Part shown: positions 26,517-36,358 of the stretch, piece after piece
Numbering within the stretch: position 1 is the stretch's first letter
Layout of the letters: each line of letters starts with the position of its first letter
NCBI RefSeq assembly: GCF_947500265.1
Contig: NZ_CANMRN010000002.1
Coordinates: 434,001 to 498,000, forward strand
Direction of reading: 5' to 3'
Source: an uncultured Psychrobacter sp.
Lineage (GTDB): Bacteria; Pseudomonadota; Gammaproteobacteria; Pseudomonadales; Moraxellaceae
DNA: 64,000 nucleotides
The notes under the pieces: model-generated
Databases searched by the model: none
What the model was told of the DNA's origin: nothing
Seen by the model: only the letters and a program-made list of their open reading frames with translations
Translations under genes and position numbers: made by a program

Positions 26517-27335
26517 TTATAGCGCGAGTGTTAATAATCTCTCCAGCGCTGCCGTTGGCGTATGATGTAGGCGTACTGGTGATAAACTGACATACCCTGC
26601 CGCTACAGCCTGATAATCTGTCATTACATCCTGCTTTGCTTGTACCGCATCGATTGACGTTTCTAATGGTCGCTCATTTTTACCTTTTCGTAGAGACAAC
26701 CAGTACGCATCTCGGCCGCGTGGATCTATCATATGGCGTACTGGCTGAGCAGCTTGCTTATGGCCTAACGAGGTTATTTTTCGACCCCTGATATCATCGG
26801 CATGCTGCACATCAGGAATATTAACGTTTAATACATGATAGGGCAAACTTTTGAGCATCTCTAAAATCGAAGTCTCAGTAAGCAGTTTGACGATTTCATG
26901 TGCGGCCACTTGATAATCACTGGCTGATTCTTGCCCACCGTTTTTGACACCCCCGCCTACCAAAGACGTTGCTATAGCAGGAATACCAGATAGTTGCGCG
27001 GTCAATGCAGCACCGAACGTACCAGAGAACATCACATCCTGTCCAAGGTTAGCCCCTGAGTTAATGCCTGTAATCACGCAATCAAAGTCACTATCACGAT
27101 ATAATTCATGGATTGCTAGATAGACACAGTCAGCTGGTGAGCCATTTACCGCTACAAATCCAGAAGGCAGCTGATGCGTATGCAGTGGTCTTGAGACACT
27201 CAGCGCGCTGGCATAGCCGCTTTGTTCATCGTTGGGAGCGACGACCACCACTTCGCCGATAGTCGTTAACGCCTGAAATAGTGCCAATAATCCTGGCGCA
27301 TACACACCGTCATCGTTACTAATTAAAAATCTCAT
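26517..27335 (-). CDS. surE: 5'/3'-nucleotidase SurE
   Basis: 272 residues. SurE is a metal-dependent nucleotidase acting on nucleoside 5'- and 3'-monophosphates. The start MRFLISNDDGVYAPGL carries the metal-binding Asp pair. APNDEQSGYASALS and the segment DCVITGINSGANLGQDVMFSGTFGAAL complete the active site, as in E. coli and Thermotoga SurE. NVNIPDV and the C-terminal DYQAVAAGYVSLSPVRLH are also typical. In many gammaproteobacteria surE, pcm and nlpD form one unit; here pcm is missing and nlpD follows after 135 bases. Confidence 0.96.
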   Translation of the reverse strand: MRFLISNDDGVYAPGLLALFQALTTIGEVVVVAPNDEQSGYASALSVSRPLHTHQLPSGFVAVNGSPADCVYLAIHELYRDSDFDCVITGINSGANLGQDVMFSGTFGAALTAQLSGIPAIATSLVGGGVKNGGQESASDYQVAAHEIVKLLTETSILEMLKSLPYHVLNVNIPDVQHADDIRGRKITSLGHKQAAQPVRHMIDPRGRDAYWLSLRKGKNERPLETSIDAVQAKQDVMTDYQAVAAGYVSLSPVRLHHTPTAALERLLTLAL

Positions 27336-27876
27336 TTCTACTCAGTATCTGGTTAATATGTTATTAGCTGTCTTTCTACATCTCTATTTGGTAATTCTAC
27401 TATCGCGCCATGTCTGTTCAAGATATGGCATAAAAATACGATGCTCATATTTAAAATGAAAACATGATACTCTAATTCTCCAATGACATGACGCCTCAGT
27501 CTAACGAAAAAGAATCATTTTGATAGCATGGGCGATTATAACTGAATAATATAAAGACACGAACCCTGTCTTTAGCAAAGTATCATGTTCTTCTTATGCT
27601 GATAATTATATGAGAAAAATAACGTGACAAATATTTGTATAGAGCGGATGACAACTAGTAGATTAAGCATCGCGTTACAATACGCAACACCCCACAACAA
27701 TACAAACCGATGTACTGATACTGAAGTAACGTCATTAGGGTATGCTACTGATATGTTGCTAAAAAATGGTTTTGGCTCACAAGATATCTACACATAAATC
27801 AATATTTTATGTGACTTTTGTTTTTTTACCGATTAACATATGACCATTAAATAAAGACGAGCGAGTGTAATACTGA
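27336..27876. other. Gene-free stretch between surE and the exported protein
   Basis: 541 bases, AT-rich, between divergent genes, so it must contain both promoters. I find no convincing ORF, RNA gene or strong hairpin in it. Confidence 0.5.
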
Positions 27877-28311
27877 ATGAATAAACAATCGATATTATCT
27901 ATAGCTTCTGTGATAGCAAATACTGCCTTAAAAGTTGGGATTGCAGGACTGATAACGTCTGTTGCTATGCTGTCTCAAGCTTCTAATGCTGCGAATAACT
28001 CTGGCACTACCATTCCGCTAGACATGTCTGGCATCAACATCACTAAGCACGAAATTGCGGTAATGCAGGTACTATCAGAGATATGCCCACCAATGCTAAA
28101 TGGTAAGCAAAAACAGCGGTTTTATAAGTCGTACACTGTGCAGCTGCATGAGCTAATGCCTTCTCTAGAAGATCCAAAAGCGGCTATTCAATACTTATCT
28201 ACACAGCAAGACTATCGCCAGATATTACAAGGTATTCGTAGTTGGACGATGGGATTCTCAAAGCAAGAAAACAAAGCACTATGTGAAGATTTGGCAAACG
28301 CGGACTATTAG
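27877..28311 (+). CDS. Exported protein of unknown function, Moraxellaceae type
   Basis: 144 residues. A hydrophobic N-terminal segment (about 14-38) ends AMLSQASNA/AN, reading as a signal peptide with a longish N-region. The mature part is mostly alpha-helical, with two cysteines (SEICPPML, NKALCEDLA) that may pair. It resembles a small exported family I remember from Moraxella and Psychrobacter genomes (annotated there by a Moraxella catarrhalis locus number); that recollection is not verified. It stands alone, facing away from surE, with a strong terminator about 160 bases past its stop. Confidence 0.7.
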   Translation: MNKQSILSIASVIANTALKVGIAGLITSVAMLSQASNAANNSGTTIPLDMSGINITKHEIAVMQVLSEICPPMLNGKQKQRFYKSYTVQLHELMPSLEDPKAAIQYLSTQQDYRQILQGIRSWTMGFSKQENKALCEDLANADY

Positions 28312-28467
28312 ACAACTAGCTAGTTTGATTCAGCGACTAGCGTCTTCTGCTTAACTTGTTAATAACAATATTTGTATCAATGATAATAAAATAAAAGCTA
28401 TGTACTCTTTATAACATCGGTTAAGCAAAGTTTATCAACTGGTTGTCTAGGTATCTGTAGCTTCAAA

Positions 28468-28517
28468 GCTTGCTGTCACTTTACTTGTTATTCACAAGCA
28501 GTGCAGCAGGCTTTTTT
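28468..28517 (+). terminator. Terminator downstream of the exported protein gene
   Basis: A long hairpin (GCTTGCTG-T-CACT...CTTGT, then ACAAG...AGTG-CAGCAGGC, 28468-28511) is followed by TTTTTTT. It contains one bulge and one internal loop. The rest of 28312-28814 shows no gene; the dacA promoter must lie at its right end. Confidence 0.7.
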
Positions 28518-28814
28518 GTGAGCGTTAAATTTTTATTACAGAGACTGGTCAGATGATAGTCAGAACAAATATATGATAGGTCTTCATTTTTCTTTTCAAA
28601 CTTGCCTTATTTTTGCATTTATCGATTCCCCATCGGTAGTCATTTTGCTAAGATAAGGCGTTAATTTTATGTCTATTGTGTAGGCGTTACTATTTTCGTC
28701 GATACATTATTTTAAACACTGCATTTAAGACATGCTGCTTAAAATAATGTATGGAAATAGGTACAAAACATGAGCGATAAATACATTTGGTTCCATGATG
28801 CGGTGTAATGATAT

Positions 28815-29981
28815 ATGACAGTAAAGCGTGTAAAAAATCAGTTGGTACAGCTGGTAGTTGGTGTAAGTATCTCGATGAGTGCAGTAGTGGCAAACGCAGC
28901 CATTCAACCACCTGAAATGGACAATACTGCCTATGTGTTGATGGACTATAACACTGGCGAAATTTTGGCTCAAAAAAACGCCAATGAGGCACTGCCGCCA
29001 GCATCTCTGACTAAGATGATGACCAGTTATATCATTGAGCAACGTTTAGCATCAGGCGACCTGAAAGAAGATGAACAGGTATTGATGAGTCCAAACGCAT
29101 GGTGCCGTGGTAGCAGCAGCCAATCTTGTATGTACGTGCCTGTGAACAAAACTGCCAGCGTCATCGATATGCTACGCGGTATTATCATTCAATCAGGTAA
29201 TGATGCATCAAAAGCCATGGCTGAACATATTGCTGGTAGCGAAGCCTCGTTTGCAATCTTGATGAACGAACAAGCGCAAAAAATTGGCATGGAGAACTCT
29301 AACTTTGTCAATGCTACTGGTATGCCTGATGAAGGTCATTTAGCATCTGCTTTGGATTTATCTAAACTTGCTCGCGCTATTATCAAAAACAGCGGCGACT
29401 ACTATAGTATCTACGCAGAAAAAGAGTTTACGTATAACGGTATTACTCAAGGTAACCGCAATGCTCTGCTGATTACCGACCCAACTGTTGATGGCTTAAA
29501 AACTGGCCACACTGATGCGGCAGGCTACTGCTTGGTTGCATCAAGCAACCGTGAAGGCATGCGTCTAATCTCTGTCATTATGGGTACCAAGAGCCAACAG
29601 GCTCGAGCCGATCAGTCACGTGAACTACTTAACTGGGGTTTCGGGCACTTTACAACAGTTACCAAGGCGCCTGCTGGACAGTTCGTTAGTAAGCTTCCAG
29701 TATGGTTTGGAGAAGCTGACGAGGTAGAGCTTGCAACTGGCGACAACTTGCAAATTTTAACTAGCAAAACACAGAAAAACAAAATCACCACAGTGGTCGA
29801 TATTCCTGAGAGCTTAGAAGCACCGATCAAGAAAGGTCAGGAAGTTGGTAAAATGATGGCTGTTATTGATGGCAAAGCGGTAGCCTCAGTTCCTATTATC
29901 GCAACTAATGATATCGAACAGTCAGGCTTTATGAGCCGTACGTGGGAACATATCGTACGCTGGGTAAAAAATCTTCTCTAA
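28815..29981 (+). CDS. dacA: D-alanyl-D-alanine carboxypeptidase (PBP5/DacA type)
   Basis: 388 residues. A class C penicillin-binding protein that trims the terminal D-Ala from peptidoglycan stem peptides. Signal peptide, cleavage after ANA near residue 28. Active-site motifs are SLTK (Ser64, Lys67), SGN in IQSGNDASKAM and KTG in DGLKTGHTDAAGYC. The C-terminal beta domain ends in an amphipathic helix (WEHIVRWVKNLL), the usual inner-membrane anchor of PBP5/6. It is monocistronic with a strong terminator right after it. The ribosome site is weak. Confidence 0.95.
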   Translation: MTVKRVKNQLVQLVVGVSISMSAVVANAAIQPPEMDNTAYVLMDYNTGEILAQKNANEALPPASLTKMMTSYIIEQRLASGDLKEDEQVLMSPNAWCRGSSSQSCMYVPVNKTASVIDMLRGIIIQSGNDASKAMAEHIAGSEASFAILMNEQAQKIGMENSNFVNATGMPDEGHLASALDLSKLARAIIKNSGDYYSIYAEKEFTYNGITQGNRNALLITDPTVDGLKTGHTDAAGYCLVASSNREGMRLISVIMGTKSQQARADQSRELLNWGFGHFTTVTKAPAGQFVSKLPVWFGEADEVELATGDNLQILTSKTQKNKITTVVDIPESLEAPIKKGQEVGKMMAVIDGKAVASVPIIATNDIEQSGFMSRTWEHIVRWVKNLL

Positions 29982-30021
29982 GAGAAAATTTTAGAAAGCA
30001 CTTCTAGCTAAAAACTGTTTA

Positions 30022-30053
30022 AAAAAAGACGCCTTAAAATGGGCGTCTTTTTT
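30022..30053 (+). terminator. Terminator of dacA, probably shared with the opposing kinase gene
   Basis: Twelve-base stem AAAAAAGACGCC/GGCGTCTTTTTT with an eight-base loop, 40 bases past the dacA stop. T-runs on both strands suggest it also ends the minus-strand histidine kinase transcript (stop at 30174). Confidence 0.9.
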
Positions 30054-30173
30054 GTTTTTTATGCCTACTGTAATTTAAAAGTGCTTTGATACTGAAAAGT
30101 AGAAAATATAGAAAATGCTATCTAGTAAAATAAACCTAACTAGGAACATGGATTTAGTAAGACAGTACTACGT

Positions 30174-32138
30174 CTAAACCAACCATTGTTTTAATAGGTC
30201 GCTTAACGCTTTGTCCTTATAAGTAGCAATATGACAATAGTCAATGCCAGCTGCTTTTAAACCATACTCAAAACTGCCTACATAGCGCGCCCGATGCTGC
30301 GGATACCAATATACCAATAACGCACGATGCTCGCTCTTACTACCCTCATCGCTTTCATACTTACGGATACGTTTGGCTAGCATCTCAGCTTTTTCTGGGA
30401 AAACATCTTCAGCAAACATTACCATGTCAACTTTCTGCTTACGCATCTCCTCTATGACGAGTTGATTACCTTGGCGACAAATAATCGTAGCCCCTAGGTA
30501 TTCCAGTTCCTCTAACAAGGAGCCTGTCTCATGATAGTAATAATAAATAATCGTTAGACCAGACAATAAGCGCTGCTGTTTTGATTGCTGTTGATTGGGC
30601 ATCGCTATGGTCAGCGTAAACTGCGTACCTACGCCAAGCACACTATCAACATCAATAGCAGCACCCATAAGCTGCGCCATTTGTCTAACGATAGGTAAGC
30701 CAACCCCTGAGCCTTCGTACTGGCGAGTTTGCGAAGAATCCACCTGAAAGAACGGATTAAATATATCGTCTAGGTGCTCATTATCGATACCAATACCCGT
30801 ATCTTTCACGCTAATTTGCCAGCGGTTACTCTTATTAAAATGTGTCAGTTGCGACGTAATCGTAATTTTTCCGACAGGTGTAAACTTAATCGCATTGTTG
30901 AGTAGTATCGATAGTATCTGATGTATTTTTTCTGAATCACCGTATAGGCTATAGTCTATATGATGAATATTACTAATCAGCTCTAACCCTTTTTGCGTAG
31001 CCATATTTTCAAACTTAGCTAGCAGATCAGCGATTAACTGTAATGGGTTAAACTCATTTTTATGAATTCTTATCTGGCCTTTTTGAATCTGGTTCAACTG
31101 TATAATATGATCTAACGACAATACCAATTTATCACTGCCGCTACTGATAATCTCTACCGCGTCTTTTTGCTCTCTGTTGAGCGTCTCATGATCCAATAGT
31201 TGTAAACCACCTACAATTGCATTCAATGACGTTTTTAACTCATGAGAAATCATGCTTTGAAAATTATGCAACTGCACATCAAGTGACACATCTTTATTGT
31301 GCAATTGCTGTTCAAAGGCTGCAAGGGCTTCATAACCTTGCCGTGCTTCTTGTAAACGATTAAATAACACAATTAATGCTTTTTTGATTTGGGTCAGTTC
31401 TTGAAAATTGAATTGCTGCGGAATGACTGGTAATTGCTCTAGATTTGCATTGTTCATGACAATGGCACAAACATCGGTCAATGCTTCGATATCTCTGACT
31501 GGCCAATTAAGCTTCCTAAAAATGTATAAGGCAAACATAACAATCAGTACCACTGTTGTTAGCCATAACCACAGGATATTTTGGAACCAATGTAAACGTA
31601 GCAATTCTACGTCCATCGTAATATTAATATAACCAATCAATGTGCTATTTTCGGTAGCTATATCAGTCGTCTCATCTGGCACTGACGATTCGCTCATAAT
31701 GTTTGATAAAGTCAGTGCTAACTGTTGATTGGAATCGGACTTATTGGACGCCACAATACTGGCATCGAGGTCTTTACTAATCACTGGATAGTTGAAACTG
31801 ACCGTATGCGCAAATAAAGCATTTTTCCAATCATCAAGCGACTGGTCTATATCTTCAATTGGCTCAGAAGTTGAATAGAAAACAATACTCTGAATCGTCG
31901 GCTCGTTTTCTAATAAGATATTGACTTGTTCAGCCACGATATCTGCGCCATCTGCAGTCGATGCGCTAGTCGTTAATAAAGATGCCAGTTGTTGAATATG
32001 CTGGTTTTTTTCTTGATAGTGATGCACTAAGCCATAAATAAAAGGCAATAAAAAACCTGCCAGCACTGCCAATACGACAGCTTGTATGACAGAACGCCAG
32101 ATAAGTACGGGTATGGTTTGAAACGAACGGTTGTTCAT
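30174..32138 (-). CDS. Membrane sensor histidine kinase with a degenerate C-terminal receiver domain
   Basis: 654 residues. Two membrane helices (about 12-38 and 187-207) flank a periplasmic sensor region of about 150 residues. A HAMP-like linker follows, then HisKA with SHELKTSLNAIVGG (phospho-accepting His299) and an HATPase domain with NNAIKFTP, DTGIGID and GSGVGLPIV. The last 130 residues look like a receiver domain that has lost its function. The first acidic pair is replaced by IIYYYYHE, and the strand that should end in the phospho-Asp reads VDMVMFAED, with Ala at the expected place. No response regulator gene lies next to it, so its partner and signal are unknown. It probably belongs to the hybrid kinase group by descent. 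Confidence 0.85.
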   Translation of the reverse strand: MNNRSFQTIPVLIWRSVIQAVVLAVLAGFLLPFIYGLVHHYQEKNQHIQQLASLLTTSASTADGADIVAEQVNILLENEPTIQSIVFYSTSEPIEDIDQSLDDWKNALFAHTVSFNYPVISKDLDASIVASNKSDSNQQLALTLSNIMSESSVPDETTDIATENSTLIGYINITMDVELLRLHWFQNILWLWLTTVVLIVMFALYIFRKLNWPVRDIEALTDVCAIVMNNANLEQLPVIPQQFNFQELTQIKKALIVLFNRLQEARQGYEALAAFEQQLHNKDVSLDVQLHNFQSMISHELKTSLNAIVGGLQLLDHETLNREQKDAVEIISSGSDKLVLSLDHIIQLNQIQKGQIRIHKNEFNPLQLIADLLAKFENMATQKGLELISNIHHIDYSLYGDSEKIHQILSILLNNAIKFTPVGKITITSQLTHFNKSNRWQISVKDTGIGIDNEHLDDIFNPFFQVDSSQTRQYEGSGVGLPIVRQMAQLMGAAIDVDSVLGVGTQFTLTIAMPNQQQSKQQRLLSGLTIIYYYYHETGSLLEELEYLGATIICRQGNQLVIEEMRKQKVDMVMFAEDVFPEKAEMLAKRIRKYESDEGSKSEHRALLVYWYPQHRARYVGSFEYGLKAAGIDYCHIATYKDKALSDLLKQWLV

Positions 32139-32270
32139 ATCACTCTACTGAGTCGCGTGCAGCTTTCATTTATAGTACAGGTATTTTAAAGATGTGATAA
32201 GTAAAACATTTGAGTATTTTTGAAGCACTGAGATAGCTATTGATGAGCCCAAACTATAGCGTATTAATAG

Positions 32271-32305
32271 AAAAATGTCATCGCGCTATCGAACGCGATG
32301 ACATT
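32271..32305 (-). terminator. Terminator of der
   Basis: A perfect twelve-base stem AATGTCATCGCG/CGCGATGACATT (32274-32285 with 32294-32305) and an eight-base loop, followed on the minus strand by TTTTTC. It lies 40 bases beyond the der stop codon. Confidence 0.9.
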
Positions 32306-32344
32306 AATCATAAAGCTAAAGATATAGAGCCTAAAATACGAGGA

Positions 32345-33766
32345 TTAACGAGGCTTTTTATCTTTGGTAGTAAATTTCTGTGATCTATTACGTTCGCGCT
32401 GACGCAATTGCTGAGCTTTTGCCTTAGTCGGTGTGTCGCTCTTATTCGCATATGGGTTATCGTTTTGCTTCAAGATAACGTTAAGCGGTGTGCCTTCTAA
32501 CTTAAATACTTGACGGAATTGGTTCTCTAGATAACGCTGATAGCTCTTAGGAAGCGCACTGGTTTGGTTACCATGAATCACAATAACGGGTGGATTGTGG
32601 CCACCGATATGTGCATAACGCAACTTGATACGACGTCCAGCAACGGTCGGTGGCGGATTGGCCGTTACCGCATCTTGCAAAATCTGGGTCAAACGGTTGG
32701 TCGATACTTCGAACATTGAGGATTTGTACGCACGTAAGATAGACGGATATAAATTACCGACACCTGTGCCATGCAGTGCTGAAATCAAATGTATTTTTAC
32801 ATAAGGAATAAAGCTAAAACGGCGATCCATTTCAAGCTTGATATAGTCTCTTTGATCTTGCGTTAGACCATCCCACTTGTTGATCGCAACGACTAACGCT
32901 CGTCCAGCGTCAAGCGCGTAACCAATCATATGCAAATCTTGGTCCACGATACCTTCGTGAGCATCAATAACAATCACAGTTACGTTAGAGTCTTCAATCG
33001 CTTGCAAGGTCTTGATGACAGAAAACTTTTCTACTTTTTCATCGATTTTACCACGGCGACGTACACCCGCAGTGTCGATCAAGACATAATCTCTACCTTC
33101 ACGCTGATAAGGAATATAAATACTGTCGCGTGTCGTGCCTGGCATATCGAATACCACTACTCGATCTTCGCCAAGCAGGCGGTTCACGAGCGTCGATTTA
33201 CCAACATTTGGGCGACCGATAATGGCAAGCTTTAAGCCTCTTGGCTCTACTATGTTTTCTTGCTCAGGCATATCAGCTGTTAGCACTTCAAGCAAATTGC
33301 CCACACCGCGACCATGACTGGCTGCCATCGGATACGGCTCGCCCAATCCTAGTGCATAAAACTCAGCAGGTGCTGCATCATGTACACCGTCGACTTTATT
33401 GGCGACAACATAGACAGGCTTGCCTAACGTATGCAAAAACTTGCCAATTTCAGCATCAGCGCCAATCATACCGGCACGAGCGTCAACGACGAATACGATG
33501 ATGTCTGCTTCATGAATTGCTGTATGCGACTGTTCAGACATATAGTCATCGATATTACCGCTACCGTCATCAGCTTCACCGATACCACCCGTATCTACAA
33601 CGATAAAGGATTTGTCTTCATAAGTTGCATCACCGTACTGACGGTCACGAGTCAATCCTGAAAGGTCAGCGACCAATGCCTGCCGACTTTTTGTGAACTG
33701 ATTAAATAAGGTGGATTTACCGACGTTTGGACGACCAATTAAGGCGACCACAGGCTTGATACTCAT
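32345..33766 (-). CDS. der: Ribosome assembly GTPase Der (EngA)
   Basis: 473 residues. Der has two tandem GTPase domains and a KH-like domain and acts in 50S subunit maturation. G1 motifs [12 protein letters not shown] (about 11-22) and [12 protein letters not shown] (about 187-198) mark the two domains. Each has its DTGG/DTAG switch ([18 protein letters not shown]) and NKxD (ANKVDG; INKWDG). The C-terminal KH-like part carries [21 protein letters not shown] basic tail ([10 protein letters not shown]) follows. It lies at the end of the bamB-side cluster but is separated from bamB by 393 bases, so it may have its own promoter. Confidence 0.97.
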   Translation of the reverse strand: MSIKPVVALIGRPNVGKSTLFNQFTKSRQALVADLSGLTRDRQYGDATYEDKSFIVVDTGGIGEADDGSGNIDDYMSEQSHTAIHEADIIVFVVDARAGMIGADAEIGKFLHTLGKPVYVVANKVDGVHDAAPAEFYALGLGEPYPMAASHGRGVGNLLEVLTADMPEQENIVEPRGLKLAIIGRPNVGKSTLVNRLLGEDRVVVFDMPGTTRDSIYIPYQREGRDYVLIDTAGVRRRGKIDEKVEKFSVIKTLQAIEDSNVTVIVIDAHEGIVDQDLHMIGYALDAGRALVVAINKWDGLTQDQRDYIKLEMDRRFSFIPYVKIHLISALHGTGVGNLYPSILRAYKSSMFEVSTNRLTQILQDAVTANPPPTVAGRRIKLRYAHIGGHNPPVIVIHGNQTSALPKSYQRYLENQFRQVFKLEGTPLNVILKQNDNPYANKSDTPTKAKAQQLRQRERNRSQKFTTKDKKPR

Positions 33767-34044
33767 GGGTTACTCTCAGTGAAAGGCACAATGACGGGCA
33801 GTACAGTTATTCTTATAACCAGTTACATAACAATAGTAATAGATATGCTGCAATTGACCGTGAATTAAAATGAATGATAGAACAATAGCAAAAATAATAG
33901 ATGGCTATTTTACGATTAAAAATAGTATATAGGATGGCTTCATTATACCTATTATACATAAATCAGTAGTATATATGGATAGCACATCGGTCGCATAGAG
34001 TACGCGAAAGCCTGTGTTTAAACAAGCAATTTACACAAGGCACT

Positions 34045-34066
34045 AAACGCTGACTAAGCAGCGTTT
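34045..34066. other. Hairpin in the bamB-der gap
   Basis: A perfect eight-base inverted repeat AAACGCTG/CAGCGTTT with a six-base loop. It is about 95 bases beyond the bamB stop. The run after it on the minus strand is not T-rich, so a terminator role for bamB is uncertain. The rest of 33767-34159 shows nothing I can support besides the expected der promoter. Confidence 0.4.
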
Positions 34067-34159
34067 GTGTTTTATAAATGATAATCAAGAATAGGCTTAA
34101 GGGCTATAGTGAAATATTACACTTCGTTAATTATCTATAAGCACCTATCTATATAGTTA

Positions 34160-35368
34160 TTAGCGCACTAACTGCCAGATAGCAACTTGTCCTGACGTAC
34201 TTTGAGTCATTAAACGGCTACCTTGAACTTGCAAATTGGTCAACGCACCATTTGTCTCTACACGACTAACGATGCTACCCGTAGCAGGATCAAACAAATG
34301 CACTACGCCATCAAAGTCACCAATGGCGATATAGTTGCCAATCATCACAGGATTGGTGAGATCACGATAAGCCAATTCGTCACTTTCCCAGAGTGTCTCA
34401 CCACTGTTGCGATCATAAGCAACTACTTTGCCATCTAGACTGGTAGCGATGACTTGCTGAGTATTTACCGCCAGTGATTTGAGACTCGCAATTTCATTGA
34501 CGAACATTACCTGACGTGAGGCCAAATCAATACCTAATAGCTGACCACTATAGCTGATCGCAAATAACTGATTTTTATCTACGATAGGTTTGCCATCGAC
34601 ATCACTCATGCGCTCAACTTCACTACTACCAGCACCTACGCCAACACGTCTTGACCATAGCGGAAGACCGTTATCGACAGTAATTGCGTGCAAACGACCA
34701 TCAGCTGTCGCTAAAAGCGCTGTCTCATTGTCTAATAAAGTCGGTGCAGCGCTACCGCGAACGCTGATAGCAGGTACCTGAGTTGCGAACTGCCATACCG
34801 ATTGTCCAGTTTGCAGCGACAGACCGTGTAAAAAACCATCATTCGCTGATAATACCACACGATTATTGGTAATAAGTGCTGGTGTCAAAACCGAACCTGA
34901 TAACTGCTGCTGCCAACGCTTTGCACCAGTCGTGCTATCAAACGCCATGACCTTGCCACCACGAGTACTAACGATAGCTGTCTGGCTCAATGCATCTACT
35001 GCAACACCGCCGGTAATTTGATCGTCAACATTGATGGACCATACACGCTCACCTGCACTATTAAACCCTAACAGTTCGCCACCGCGTGATGCCGTAACGA
35101 TTTGACCATTGGCATAGCCAACTTGCAAATCTAGCGGATCTTTTTTGCTGGCTTTTTTGTTGCCAACATCCGTACTGAAAACAGGCTGTAGTACGCTAAT
35201 CGGCTGAGCGATTTGTACCAATTTTACCGGGTCATTAACGACCGGCTTAATACCGCGATTACATCCAATCACTGCCGTGCTCATTACTGCCAGTACGGCC
35301 ACATGCATGACTGTCTTTTTGATGGTCTTGGTGTTTAACATTTTGCTAGAGCGAATAGATTGAGTCAT
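34160..35368 (-). CDS. bamB: Outer membrane protein assembly factor BamB
   Basis: 402 residues. BamB is a lipoprotein of the BAM complex that folds beta-barrel proteins into the outer membrane. A signal peptide with lipobox VIGC (near residue 36) is followed by repeated PQQ-type blades, for example VWSINVDDQITGGVAVD, VMAFDSTTGAKRWQQQL, LSLQTGQSVWQF, LHAITVDNGLPLWSRR and VAYDRNSGETLWESD, as in an eight-bladed propeller. Two candidate starts exist, ATG 35368 and an ATG nine codons in. It follows yfgM by 126 bases, the standard gammaproteobacterial order hisS-yfgM-bamB-der. Confidence 0.95.
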   Translation of the reverse strand: MTQSIRSSKMLNTKTIKKTVMHVAVLAVMSTAVIGCNRGIKPVVNDPVKLVQIAQPISVLQPVFSTDVGNKKASKKDPLDLQVGYANGQIVTASRGGELLGFNSAGERVWSINVDDQITGGVAVDALSQTAIVSTRGGKVMAFDSTTGAKRWQQQLSGSVLTPALITNNRVVLSANDGFLHGLSLQTGQSVWQFATQVPAISVRGSAAPTLLDNETALLATADGRLHAITVDNGLPLWSRRVGVGAGSSEVERMSDVDGKPIVDKNQLFAISYSGQLLGIDLASRQVMFVNEIASLKSLAVNTQQVIATSLDGKVVAYDRNSGETLWESDELAYRDLTNPVMIGNYIAIGDFDGVVHLFDPATGSIVSRVETNGALTNLQVQGSRLMTQSTSGQVAIWQLVR

Positions 35369-35494
35369 TGTATGTTCTCACTACAGATAAATTATTATTA
35401 ATTGGTAAATTGGCCAACGGCAAATTAGTAATCATTAGGTTATATTAAAAAAGAGCTTTGGATGATTACCAACTCTCAATACTATCCTACCGAC

Positions 35495-36289
35495 TTATTG
35501 CCCCGCTTCGGCAGCGACTTCATTCGAGGTATCCATCACTAGCGACGGCTCAGGAGCAGATGCCTCTTGAATAAGACTGGTTTGCTCAGCAATCGGCTCA
35601 GCTGTGATACCTAAGCTTTCCATCTTTAATGCCAATACTGCACGCGTTTCTTGACGGCTACGTAATAGCTCCCACGCATTGCTATAAGATTTAATCGCTG
35701 AATCTTTACTGTCTTGCGCTAAGTAAATATCCCCTAGTAGCTCCTGTTGACTTGCTTCAAACGAGCTTGGCATGTCATTGTTTGCTTCTGAAAGTGCAGC
35801 ATCTGTATCGCCTGCGGCCAACAGCGTTTTTGCATAGCGTAAACGAGTAATCGCTTCTAGACCAGCATCACCCAAATCAATGGCCAATGCTTTTTTGAAT
35901 GTCTCAGTCGCTGCTGCAAAGTCATCATTGTCTACTTGCTGACGTGCCTTTATCATTAGCGCTTGCCATGCATAAACCGACTCACCATGCGTGCCGACCA
36001 AAGTATCAATATCTTTGTCTAGTTGGCTACGACTTTGGGTAAGTGCTTCTTGAGCCTCTGCTTCTAAATCTGGGTTTTGCGAGGCCAGTTTGACCTCTTC
36101 GTTTAGCTGCTGAATATCAGCATATTGATCGGCGGCGACGGTATCTACTCGCGCATGGTTGTTTTGCCAGTACGTCCAACCAAAATAGGCGGCCAGTGCT
36201 AACAAAATCGCAGTGACGATATAACTACCATATTGCTTTAACGCTTGCATGGAGTTATCTGCATTCGGCGAATTAGGTGTCAGAGCCAT
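35495..36289 (-). CDS. yfgM: YfgM-type periplasmic chaperone, SecYEG-associated tetratricopeptide protein
   Basis: 264 residues. A single N-terminal helix (IVTAILLALAAYFGWTYW, about 23-40) leaves the body in the periplasm. TPR-like repeats cover about 90-225 (ESVYAWQALMIKARQQVDNDDFAAATETFKKAL; ITRLRYAKTLLAAGDTDAALSEA; GDIYLAQDSKDSAIKSYSNAWELL). E. coli YfgM associates with SecYEG and PpiD and assists envelope protein folding. The unstructured Glu/Ser-rich C-terminal tail is extra. Its location between hisS and bamB supports the assignment. Confidence 0.9.
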   Translation of the reverse strand: MALTPNSPNADNSMQALKQYGSYIVTAILLALAAYFGWTYWQNNHARVDTVAADQYADIQQLNEEVKLASQNPDLEAEAQEALTQSRSQLDKDIDTLVGTHGESVYAWQALMIKARQQVDNDDFAAATETFKKALAIDLGDAGLEAITRLRYAKTLLAAGDTDAALSEANNDMPSSFEASQQELLGDIYLAQDSKDSAIKSYSNAWELLRSRQETRAVLALKMESLGITAEPIAEQTSLIQEASAPEPSLVMDTSNEVAAEAGQ

Positions 36290-36358
36290 ATATATTTACC
36301 TGATAAAATTTACATTAAATTGCTAGTGCCACAAACAAAGCTGATTAGTTAAAGTCGA

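Noticed and set aside
28690..29042. Two minus-strand ORFs of about 105 codons opposite the dacA start
   Set aside because: They overlap each other and dacA, show no start signals, and read as antisense of a well-supported gene.
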